The translations under genes were made by a program, and so were the position numbers. DNA of 5,582 nucleotides from NCBI GenBank assembly GCA_946644025.1, contig CAMPCG010000205.1, positions 1-5,582 on the forward strand, given 5' to 3'. Position 1 is the first letter of the stretch. Each line of letters opens with the position of its first letter. A model generated the notes under the pieces. The model searched no databases, had not been told where the DNA came from, and saw only the letters and a program-made list of their open reading frames with translations. Source of the DNA: an uncultured Prevotellaceae bacterium (GTDB lineage Bacteria; Bacteroidota; Bacteroidia; Bacteroidales; Bacteroidaceae). Positions 1 to 5,582 of this stretch are shown here, one piece after another.

Positions 1-11
1 TTCGGGACTTC

Positions 12-30
12 ATTTTGGGCCCTGCAAAAT
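12..30. repeat. Short inverted repeat with GGGCCC centre
   Basis: ATTTTG at 12-17 is the reverse complement of CAAAAT at 25-30, and the self-complementary hexamer GGGCCC occupies 17-22. Together with the palindrome at 41-77 it makes the first 80 bases rich in dyad symmetry just upstream of a promoter. No coding sequence is recognisable in 1-40. Whether this is the tail of a terminator from an upstream gene or part of a dispersed repeat cannot be settled from the window. Confidence 0.4.
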
Positions 31-40
31 TCGTTACTCG

Positions 41-77
41 GAAATGAAAAGAAAAACGCGTTTTTCTTTTGCATTTC
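41..77. repeat. Near-perfect inverted repeat overlapping the promoter
   Basis: The left arm (41-58, starting GAAATGAAAAG) and right arm (59-77, ending CTTTTGCATTTC) are reverse complements over 18 base pairs, with one unpaired base in the right arm (G71 or C72 depending on alignment) and essentially no loop. The right arm contains the TTTG at 68-71 that serves as the -33 box of the following promoter. The element could be an operator dyad, an upstream gene's terminator, or part of a dispersed promoter-bearing repeat. Its structure is plain; its role is inferred. Confidence 0.7.
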
Positions 78-98
78 GCTCGACTTTGCGTAACTTTG
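68..98 (+). promoter_or_regulatory. Bacteroidota-type promoter of the GH29 gene
   Basis: TTTG at 68-71 (-33 box) and TAACTTTG at 91-98 (-7 box, consensus TAnnTTTG) are separated by 19 bases, the usual spacing for the primary sigma factor of Bacteroidota. Transcription should begin a few bases after 98, giving a 5' leader of about 195 nt before the ATG at 302. The octamer ACTTTGCG occurs twice in tandem at 83-90 and 93-100. The 12-mer CGTAACTTTGCG (89-100) recurs exactly at the second promoter (2135-2146). Confidence 0.75.
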
Positions 99-301
99 CG
101 CGCAGATTACAATCAACGCTTGAGGGGGGCTGCAAGAATCTGTGGGGTAAATACCGTGATGAAGATATGAATTTATGAGTCAATATGCTTCCTTCCTGTG
201 AGAAAAGTGGCACTTATCCCAGAGAAAAGTGGCACTTATCCCAGAGAAAAGTGGCACTTATCCCTGCAAGCTTCATTTAGCAAAACTAAAAACCATACAC
301 T
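99..301 (+). other. Long 5' leader of the GH29 gene
   Basis: This stretch lies between the promoter and the GH29 start codon and contains no convincing reading frame. Its only strong structure is the triplet of tandem repeats at 199-264. It ends in an A-rich tract directly before the ATG at 302, as is usual for Bacteroidota translation starts. No second TAnnTTTG box on the + strand was found in it. No known riboswitch class was recognised. Confidence 0.5.
199..264. repeat. Three tandem 22-bp repeats with internal dyad
   Basis: Three head-to-tail copies occupy 199-220, 221-242 and 243-264. Copies two and three are identical; copy one differs only at its first base (T for A). Each copy contains the odd-centred palindrome AAGTGGCACTT (arms AAGTG and CACTT around one G), so the array presents three dyads spaced 22 bp apart, about two helical turns. 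A single-base loop cannot fold as an RNA hairpin within one copy, which favours a DNA-binding site or a repeat family over a leader RNA structure; pairing between copies remains possible. I recall similar units in intergenic DNA of Prevotella and relatives, but could not check this. Confidence 0.85.
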
Positions 302-1921
302 ATGAGACACATTCTTTTATCATTGCTATGCCTGGCCACGATGAGCGCCACGGCACAGCCGGAGCAGTTCCCCATCCCCGTGAGCGAGGCACACGAACGG
401 ATGCAGACGGGACAGTATGAACCCACATGGCAGTCGCTGGAGAAGCACCAGACGCCGGAATGGTTCCGCAACGCGAAGTTCGGCATCTGGGCACACTGGG
501 GCGCACAGTGCGTGGAGGGCTCGGGCGACTGGATGGCCCGACAGCTCTACATGGAGGGCACCGACAAGTACCGCTACCACCTGGAGCACTACGGCCACCC
601 CTCGGAGTTTGGCTACAAGGACGTGCTGCCGCTGTTCAAGGCCGAGCGGTGGGACCCCGAGGCTCTGGTGCAGCGGTACAAGCGATGCGGCGCACAGTAC
701 TTCTTCGTGCTGGGCAACCACCACGACAACTTCGACCTTTGGGACTCGAAGTACCAGGAGTGGAACTCCATGCGCATAGGCCCCAAGCGCGACATACTGC
801 GGGAATGGGCCGACGCGGCGAAGAAGGCGGGGCTGCCACTGGGCATCTCGTTCCACGCCGACCACTCCTGGACGTGGTTCGAACCATCGCAGCGATGGGA
901 CCTGGAGGGCGAGAAGGCCGGCGTGTGGTATGACGGCACACTCACCAAGGAGGACGGAAAAGGCAAGTGGTGGGAAGGACTGGACCCGCAGAACCTCTAC
1001 CAGCAGCGACACCCCATGAGCAAGGGGTCGTGGGACAACAACGCGATGCACGCGCAGTGGGACTGGAGCCACGGCGCCTGCAGGCCCTCGCAGGAGTTCG
1101 TCACTAACTTCTACGACCGCACGCTCGACGCCATCAACCGCTATGAGCCCGACCTGGTATACTTCGACGTCACCGTGCTGCCCTTCTACCCACTGAGCGA
1201 CGCCGGACTGAAGATTGCTACACATCTTTATAATAAGAACCCCCGCGCAGTGGTCTTCGGAAAGATACTGAACGAGGACCAGAAGCGGGCACTGACATGG
1301 GACGTGGAGCGCGGAGCACCCAACAAACTGGTGGAGCGGCCCTGGCAGACGTGTAACTGCATAGGCGACTGGCACTACAACACCGCCATCTACGAGAAAG
1401 GCCACTACAAGTCGGCCGACTTCGTGGTGCGCGAACTGGTAGACGTGGTGTCGAAGAACGGCAACCTGCTGCTCAACATTCCCCTGCGCGGCGACGGCAC
1501 CTACGACGAGAAGGCCGCCCGCTTCCTCGACGAGCTGGAGGCATGGATGACGCAGAACGGAGAGAGCATCTTCGGCACAAGGCCCTGGGTGCGGTTCGGC
1601 GAAGGACCCGTGGCCAACAGCGACATCAAAATCAATGCGCAGGGATTCAACGACAACATGTACTACGACATGACGGCGCAGGAGATACGCTTCAACCAGA
1701 CGAAGCGCCACCTCTACGTGACCGCCATGAAGTGGCCCGCGGACGGCAGGCTCGTGGTCAAGTCGCTGGCTAAGGGCAACACCGACTTCAAGAAGCGCAT
1801 CGCAAGCGTCTACCTGCTGGGCCACGGCAAGCTGAAGGCCCGACAGACGGAAGAGGGGCTGGAGGTGATGCTGCCACAGCCCTGCAACAAGATTGCCCCA
1901 GTGCTGAGGATAGACAAATAG
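302..1921 (+). CDS. Secreted GH29 alpha-L-fucosidase-like glycoside hydrolase
   Basis: The 539-residue product should hydrolyse alpha-L-fucosides, or a related L-sugar, outside the cytoplasm. Residues 1-18 form a signal peptide with an A-T-A cleavage site before Gln19; no convincing lipobox is present. GH29 landmarks appear in order: WFRNAKFGIWAHWG (54-67), the HHD motif in NHHDNFDLWDSKY (139-151), the predicted nucleophile Asp289 in DLVYFDV, the WQTC-IGDWHY block (348-359) and NGNLLLNIPLRGDG (386-399). A beta-sandwich-like tail follows to the C-terminus. Length is typical of the family. The nucleophile motif reads FDV instead of the classical WFDG, so substrate preference may differ from standard fucosidases. 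The ATG at 302 is chosen because the signal peptide follows at once and an A-rich tract precedes it. The gene has its own promoter and is separated from the next gene by strong hairpins, so it is probably a separate transcription unit. GH29 membership is firm; the exact substrate is not known. Confidence 0.9.
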   Translation: MRHILLSLLCLATMSATAQPEQFPIPVSEAHERMQTGQYEPTWQSLEKHQTPEWFRNAKFGIWAHWGAQCVEGSGDWMARQLYMEGTDKYRYHLEHYGHPSEFGYKDVLPLFKAERWDPEALVQRYKRCGAQYFFVLGNHHDNFDLWDSKYQEWNSMRIGPKRDILREWADAAKKAGLPLGISFHADHSWTWFEPSQRWDLEGEKAGVWYDGTLTKEDGKGKWWEGLDPQNLYQQRHPMSKGSWDNNAMHAQWDWSHGACRPSQEFVTNFYDRTLDAINRYEPDLVYFDVTVLPFYPLSDAGLKIATHLYNKNPRAVVFGKILNEDQKRALTWDVERGAPNKLVERPWQTCNCIGDWHYNTAIYEKGHYKSADFVVRELVDVVSKNGNLLLNIPLRGDGTYDEKAARFLDELEAWMTQNGESIFGTRPWVRFGEGPVANSDIKINAQGFNDNMYYDMTAQEIRFNQTKRHLYVTAMKWPADGRLVVKSLAKGNTDFKKRIASVYLLGHGKLKARQTEEGLEVMLPQPCNKIAPVLRIDK

Positions 1922-1937
1922 CCATCGAGACGCCTGA

Positions 1938-2036
1938 AGCCCCCCCCTTCGGCCCCCGAGGGGGCTACTATAGATTTTCCCCGCCTTTCTGCCCGCAAAA
2001 CTATAGTAGCCCCCTCGGGGGCAGAAGGGGGGGGCT
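1938..2036. repeat. Large GC-rich inverted repeat, REP- or terminator-like
   Basis: Two 36-base arms, 1938-1973 and 2001-2036, are reverse complements at 35 of 36 positions (the mismatch is G1951 opposite A2023). Allowing one bulged base (A1974), four more pairs form between TTTT 1975-1978 and AAAA 1997-2000. Each arm also holds its own small palindrome of the form GCCCCC-NN-GGGGGC (1952-1965 and 2009-2022), so the locus can fold as one long hairpin or two short ones. The outer ends are runs of eight C (1940-1947) and eight G (2027-2034). No U-tract follows on either strand, so it is not a textbook intrinsic terminator, although it sits where the GH29 transcript should end. No target-site duplication or open reading frame is present. 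Confidence 0.85.
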
Positions 2037-2059
2037 GGCCAGGGTTTTCATTTTCCCTG

Positions 2060-2105
2060 CGTTTCATTATTTTCTAAATTCGTCACAAAAGAAGATAATG
2101 AAACG
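2060..2105 (+). promoter_or_regulatory. Hairpin or operator-like dyad upstream of the second promoter
   Basis: CGTTTCATTAT (2060-2070) and ATAATGAAACG (2095-2105) are perfect 11-base inverted repeats. A T-G wobble and four further pairs (TTCT 2072-2075 with AGAA 2090-2093) extend the stem to about 16 pairs around a 14-base loop. The right arm ends six bases before the putative -33 element at 2112. It could be a regulator-binding dyad for the downstream operon or a second terminator-like hairpin after the GH29 gene; position next to the promoter makes me lean to the first. Confidence 0.5.
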
Positions 2106-2111
2106 TATTTA

Positions 2112-2144
2112 ATTGTAAATATCGTTCATTTTGGCGTAACTTTG
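2112..2144 (+). promoter_or_regulatory. Bacteroidota-type promoter of the esterase-symporter-xylanase operon
   Basis: TAACTTTG at 2137-2144 matches the TAnnTTTG -7 consensus exactly. A three-of-four -33 box, ATTG at 2112-2115, lies 21 bases upstream. The transcript would start near 2150, leaving an untranslated leader of only about a dozen bases before the ATG at 2162. No other -7 motif precedes the symporter or xylanase genes, so this promoter probably drives all three. Confidence 0.7.
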
Positions 2145-2161
2145 CGAAAAAATCAGAAAGA

Positions 2162-3352
2162 ATGAAAACTAACTGTTCTAACTTTCTACGTACGGCCCTT
2201 GTGGCTGGCGCAATGAGCCTGGCCACCCTCAGCGCCCCGGCACAGGAGGGCTCGTTCACCGGCACGTGGGCCGCCGCCGCAGAATGGACCGGAAAGGGCG
2301 ACATGCCCAAGATGAGCCTCGGCGGCAACACACTGAGGGAAGTGATACAGGTGAGCATAGGCGGCGAGGAGCTGCAGCTGCAACTGTCGAACGAGTTCAG
2401 CCGCGAGCCGGTGGAGATAAAGGCCGCCTACGTGGCCGACGCCCTCGACTCGTGCGACATCGACCGCAAGACGGTGAGGGAGCTGAAGTTCGGCGGACAG
2501 AAGAGCGTGACCATCGCCCCGGGACAGACGGCCATGAGCGATGTGTTCAAGTATAAGCTGAGACCACGCCAGCGGCTCGCAATAACCCTGTGCTACGGAG
2601 CTGTGCCCGAGAACATGACGTCGCACCGCGGCTCGCGCACCACGAGCTACATCGCCACGGGACAGGTGGCTCCGAAGAAGGCGTTCGCCACGGCCGAGAA
2701 GCTCGACCACTGGTACAGCATTGCCCAGCTGAACGTCAGGACCGACGGACGGGTGAAGGCCGTCGCCGTGCTGGGCAACAGCATCACCGACGGCCGGGGC
2801 AGCACCACCAACGAGCAGAACCGCTGGCCCGACCAGATGGCCGCACGCCTGGACTGCGCAGTGCTCAACCTGGGCATTGGCGGCAACTGCGTGGTGCGGG
2901 GAGGGCTCTCAGAGCCGGCCATGAAGCGATTCGACCGCGACATACTGGGACAGAAGGGCGTGGACTGCCTCATCATCTTCCAGGGAACCAACGACATAGG
3001 CACCTCGCACCACGCCGAACAGACGGCCCGCGAACTGAAGGAGGCCTACAAGACGCTCATAGAGAAAGCCCACGACGCCGGCATCAAGACGGTATACGGA
3101 GCCACTATCACCGCCTTCAAGGGAAACGGATGGTACTCGCCCTACCATGAGGCCGCCCGACAGGAGGTGAACGAATGGATTCGCACCGGCGGCGCCTTCG
3201 ACGGTGTCATCGACTTCGACAAGCTCACACGCGACCCCGCCGACCCGGAACGGCTGCAGAAGCAGTACAGTGACGACTGGCTACACCTCAACCCCGAGGG
3301 CTACCGCGCCATGGGCGAATATGCCGCCGAAATACTGAAAGCCAACAAGTAG
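2162..3352 (+). CDS. XynE-like secreted SGNH/GDSL hydrolase (probable carbohydrate esterase)
   Basis: The 396-residue product is an SGNH-fold esterase that probably removes acetyl or other acyl groups from hemicellulose. Residues 1-27 are a signal peptide with an A-P-A site before Gln28. Residues about 30-185 form a beta-rich N-terminal domain. The catalytic domain starts near 198: block I is GNSITDGRGS with nucleophile Ser207, block II is NLGIGGN (236-242), block III is GTND with Asn277, and block V is DWLH with Asp372 and His375. The catalytic set is therefore complete. Block I followed by NRWPDQMAARL, and FDRDIL at 257-262, resemble the subfamily named after XynE of the Prevotella bryantii xylanase cluster. 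The neighbours, a GPH symporter and GH10 xylanase, match that setting. The next gene begins 70 bases downstream without a promoter motif, which supports an operon. Deacetylation of xylan is inferred from family and context; the true acyl substrate is unproven. Confidence 0.88.
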   Translation: MKTNCSNFLRTALVAGAMSLATLSAPAQEGSFTGTWAAAAEWTGKGDMPKMSLGGNTLREVIQVSIGGEELQLQLSNEFSREPVEIKAAYVADALDSCDIDRKTVRELKFGGQKSVTIAPGQTAMSDVFKYKLRPRQRLAITLCYGAVPENMTSHRGSRTTSYIATGQVAPKKAFATAEKLDHWYSIAQLNVRTDGRVKAVAVLGNSITDGRGSTTNEQNRWPDQMAARLDCAVLNLGIGGNCVVRGGLSEPAMKRFDRDILGQKGVDCLIIFQGTNDIGTSHHAEQTARELKEAYKTLIEKAHDAGIKTVYGATITAFKGNGWYSPYHEAARQEVNEWIRTGGAFDGVIDFDKLTRDPADPERLQKQYSDDWLHLNPEGYRAMGEYAAEILKANK

Positions 3353-3360
3353 GCCCGCGC

Positions 3361-3379
3361 CCGGCGCTTTTCACGCCGG
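3361..3379 (+). other. Short GC-rich intergenic hairpin
   Basis: CCGGCG (3361-3366) and CGCCGG (3374-3379) form a six-pair stem with a seven-base loop, nine bases after the esterase stop codon. No T-run follows; a seven-C run and six A do instead. It is therefore unlikely to end transcription and more likely tunes mRNA stability or partial read-through between esterase and symporter. The rest of the gap is the A-rich tract before the symporter ATG. Confidence 0.4.
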
Positions 3380-3422
3380 ACCGCCCCCCCTAAAAAACGA
3401 ACCAGAACCAAACAATACTATT

Positions 3423-4832
3423 ATGAACACTCAAGAGAAAGGCTTCTACAAGCTGTCGTGGGTACAGCGCATCGGCTTTGGCGCCGGCGACCTGGCCCAG
3501 AACCTGATTTACCAGACCATCTGTATGTATCTGCTGTTCTTCTACACCGACGTTTACGTGCTCGGTGGAGACGCAGCAAAGTCAGCCGGACTGGCCGGAA
3601 CGATGTTCCTCGTCGTCCGTCTCGTCGACGTCCTCTGGGACCCCCTCGTGGGCACCTTCGTCGACAAGCACAACCCCCGCCTGGGCAAGTACCGCAGCTA
3701 CCTGATTACTGGCGGCATACCCCTCACCATCCTCGCCATCCTCTGCTTCTGGGACGGCTTCGCTCCCTCCATCGTCTATGCCTACCTGACCTACGTGGGC
3801 ATGTCGATGCTCTACACGCTGATTAACGTGCCCTACGGCGCGCTGAACTCCTCGCTGACGCGCGACACCGACGAGATTACCATCCTCACCAGCGTGCGTA
3901 TGTTCATGGCCAACGTGGGCGGACTGGCCGTCTCGGCCGGCGTGCCCATCCTCGTGGCCATCTTCGCCTCGTCAGAGTCGCTGCCCATAGAGATGGCCCT
4001 GTTCATGGGCCTGGGCTCGCTGCCATCGTTCATCTTCATGCCGCTGGTGCCTGCCATCAAGAAGAAGGTGGGCAAGAAGAATATGTTCTACATCTTCCTT
4101 ACCGTCGCCATCATCGGCATGGCACTGCTCTACATCATCAGCAAGATGGGCACGGTGAAGGAGAACATCACGCTGGTCTACATCGCCCAGTTCATCAAGT
4201 CTACGGGCGTCATCGTAGCCACGGGCTACATGTGGGCCCTCATCCCCGAGGTCATCTCCTACGCCGAGTACACCACGGGTCGCCGCATCGCCGGCATCGT
4301 CAACGCCCTGACAGGCATCTTCTTCAAGGCCGGCATGGCCCTGGGCGGCGTCGTGCCCGGACTGGTGCTCGCCATGACCCACTACGTGCCCGCCGAGGAA
4401 GCCACCACCCTGCCGAAGGACTCAGGAGCCTGGTTCACCACCATGCTCATCTACTCGCTCGTAGGCCTGGCACTGCTCGTCTTCTGCTTCACGCAGACCA
4501 AGGAGCGCGTCGTCATGGACCAGTCGGAGTCGGCCAACGTGAAGGTGAGCGACCTCTGGATGGAGTTCCTGCGCAACCGCCCGCTGCGCGTCATCGCCCT
4601 CTTCTTCATCACCGCCTTCGCCATGATGTCGGTAGGCAATGCCGCCGGAGCCTATTTCATGAACGACCTCGAGCTGCAGGACCCGCTGGCACAGGAGGGA
4701 ATACGCTGGCTCGTCTGCGTCATACCGGCCATCCTGCTCATCCTCGCCATGTACATCATCTCCAAGTATGAGCTTTCCGACGAGGTCATCGACAAGATTA
4801 ACAAAGAAATCGAAGCCCGCAACCATGAATAA
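3423..4832 (+). CDS. GPH/MFS_2 cation-coupled sugar symporter with rearranged segment order
   Basis: The 469-residue inner-membrane protein belongs to the MelB-like GPH symporters (TC 2.A.2) and probably imports xylo-oligosaccharides, judging by its neighbours. The N-terminal part is canonical: GFGAGDLAQN (Asp23), RLVDVLWDP (Asp69 and Asp73, matching the MelB cation-site aspartates), NPRLGKYR (84-91) and NVPYGAL (135-141). Twelve hydrophobic helices can be placed at about 22-43, 55-80, 92-111, 115-138, 158-182, 188-212, 221-241, 249-276, 289-318, 337-357, 387-413 and 426-446. Compared with MelB the order is wrong: the helix 8-11 block (about 185-322, with Lys302 matching MelB Lys377) directly follows helix 5, and the helix 6-7 block with the central loop KERVVMDQ (360-367) comes after it, before helix 12. 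Total length is normal for the family. The ATG follows an A-rich tract. Family assignment is firm; transport activity of this arrangement is uncertain. Confidence 0.88.
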   Translation: MNTQEKGFYKLSWVQRIGFGAGDLAQNLIYQTICMYLLFFYTDVYVLGGDAAKSAGLAGTMFLVVRLVDVLWDPLVGTFVDKHNPRLGKYRSYLITGGIPLTILAILCFWDGFAPSIVYAYLTYVGMSMLYTLINVPYGALNSSLTRDTDEITILTSVRMFMANVGGLAVSAGVPILVAIFASSESLPIEMALFMGLGSLPSFIFMPLVPAIKKKVGKKNMFYIFLTVAIIGMALLYIISKMGTVKENITLVYIAQFIKSTGVIVATGYMWALIPEVISYAEYTTGRRIAGIVNALTGIFFKAGMALGGVVPGLVLAMTHYVPAEEATTLPKDSGAWFTTMLIYSLVGLALLVFCFTQTKERVVMDQSESANVKVSDLWMEFLRNRPLRVIALFFITAFAMMSVGNAAGAYFMNDLELQDPLAQEGIRWLVCVIPAILLILAMYIISKYELSDEVIDKINKEIEARNHE

Positions 4833-5582
4833 GAACATCAAGGCCCTTGCGCTCTGCCTGGCCATGATGCCGCTTGCATCCATAGCCCAGGAGGGACTGA
4901 AAGACGTTATCGGCAAGCACTGCCTCATAGGTGCTGCCATCAACCAGTGGCAGAGCGACGGCCAGGTGCCCGAGGCCGACGCGGTGATGGACCGCCACTT
5001 CAACTGCGCCACCGCCGAGAACTGCATGAAGCCCGAGTCGCTGGCCCCCGCCGAGGGCATCTTCGACTTCCGCGTGGCCGACAAGTTCGTAGCCTACTGC
5101 CAGCAGCACGGCCTGAAGGTCATCGGCCACTGCCTCGTATGGCACTCACAGGCCCCCGACTGGTGGTTCACCAATGGCTACGCCGCCTCGCCGGCCTCGA
5201 AGGAGGTGCTGCGCGAGCGGCTCGTGAAGCACATCAAGACCGTCGTGGGCCACTACAAAGGCCAGGTACACGGCTGGGACGTGGTGAACGAGGCCATCAT
5301 GGACGACGGCTCATTCCGCCCCTCGCCCTACTACAAGCTGCTGGGCGAGGAGTTCATCGAGCTGGCCTTCCGCACCGCCCACGAGGCCGACCCCGACGCC
5401 GAGCTCTACTACAACGACTACTCCATGGCCGGCGAGAAGAAGCGCGAGGCCGTTTGCCGGCTGGTCAGGAACCTGAAGGCCAAGGGACTGCGCATAGACG
5501 GCGTGGGTATGCAGAGCCACAACGGCCTGGACTACCCCAACCTCGCCGAGTACGAGAAGTCCATCGACGCCTTCGCCGCCTG
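4825..5582 (+). CDS. GH10 endo-1,4-beta-xylanase, 3' end outside the window
   Basis: Translation from the ATG at 4825 stays open to the window edge (252 codons plus two bases). The product is a secreted retaining endo-xylanase. Residues 1-21 form a signal peptide with an S-I-A site before Gln22. GH10 motifs follow in order: IGAAIN (35-40), NCATAENCMKPESL (60-73), GHCLVWHSQAPDWW (101-114), WDVVNEA (151-157) with acid/base Glu156, YYNDYSM (195-201) and DGVGMQSH (225-232). The nucleophile glutamate, normally in a TELD-type motif further on, lies beyond position 5582, so completeness cannot be judged. The start codon overlaps the last 8 bases of the symporter gene, implying translational coupling in one operon. 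No inserted carbohydrate-binding module is visible in the part present. GH10 identity is firm; xylan as substrate follows from the family. Confidence 0.93.
   Translation, partial: MNKNIKALALCLAMMPLASIAQEGLKDVIGKHCLIGAAINQWQSDGQVPEADAVMDRHFNCATAENCMKPESLAPAEGIFDFRVADKFVAYCQQHGLKVIGHCLVWHSQAPDWWFTNGYAASPASKEVLRERLVKHIKTVVGHYKGQVHGWDVVNEAIMDDGSFRPSPYYKLLGEEFIELAFRTAHEADPDAELYYNDYSMAGEKKREAVCRLVRNLKAKGLRIDGVGMQSHNGLDYPNLAEYEKSIDAFAA

Noticed and set aside
199..264. Tandem repeats as a CRISPR array
   Set aside because: The units are contiguous with no unique spacers, and no cas gene is in view.
281..288. Minus-strand TAGTTTTG, a match to TAnnTTTG (a second copy is at 1996-2003)
   Set aside because: No -33 TTTG at the right spacing and no minus-strand gene downstream; a chance match in AT-rich DNA is likely.
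229..420. Small + strand frame starting at GTG inside the tandem repeats
   Set aside because: Its N-terminus is just repeat sequence translated, and it runs out of frame into the GH29 coding region; no independent support.
326..1825. Open frame of about 500 codons on the minus strand opposite the GH29 gene
   Set aside because: It is antisense to a well-supported GH29 gene, has no recognisable domain, and is rich in Val, His, Leu and Arg as expected for a shadow of GC-rich coding sequence.
1938..2036. Inverted repeat as ends of an insertion sequence
   Set aside because: The space between the arms is only 27 bases, there is no transposase and no flanking duplication.
3423..4832. Symporter as a frameshifted pseudogene or a fusion of two carriers
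   Set aside because: The frame is open throughout, every expected helix occurs exactly once, and length is normal; only the order is changed.

Overview
The window looks like chromosomal DNA of a Bacteroidota gut or rumen commensal, most likely Prevotella or a close relative. Two lines of evidence support this. Both recognisable promoters carry the Bacteroidota -7 motif TAnnTTTG with no E. coli-type -10, and start codons are preceded by A-rich tracts rather than Shine-Dalgarno sequences. The gene set (XynE-like SGNH hydrolase, GPH-family sugar symporter, GH10 xylanase) is also what is known from Prevotella xylan clusters. Genes are GC-rich and intergenic stretches AT-rich. All four genes are on the + strand.

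Layout. 1-301 is non-coding: palindromes, a promoter (68-98) whose -33 box lies inside an inverted repeat, then a leader of about 200 nt with three tandem 22-bp repeats. 302-1921 encodes a secreted GH29 alpha-L-fucosidase-like enzyme. 1922-2161 holds a very large GC-rich inverted repeat (1938-2036), a second hairpin (2060-2105) and a second promoter (2112-2144). 2162-3352 encodes a secreted XynE-like SGNH esterase. 3353-3422 is a short gap with a small hairpin and no promoter motif. 3423-4832 encodes a 12-helix GPH/MFS_2 symporter. 4825-5582 is the 5' part of a secreted GH10 endo-xylanase, overlapping the symporter gene by 8 nt and cut by the window end before its nucleophile.

How it works together (inference from families and context). 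The esterase, symporter and xylanase probably form one operon: the xylanase cuts xylan backbone, the esterase removes acyl groups, and the symporter imports the resulting oligosaccharides. The GH29 enzyme has its own promoter and may remove fucose or a related L-sugar from decorated hemicellulose.

The most unusual observation is in the symporter. Its segments are recognisable and complete, but their order differs from MelB-type transporters: helices 1-5 are followed by the equivalents of helices 8-11, then 6-7, then 12. The reading frame is open, the total length is normal, and all three junctions fall in periplasmic loops, so membrane topology would be preserved. This is either a real, rarely seen segment shuffle or a sequence artefact.
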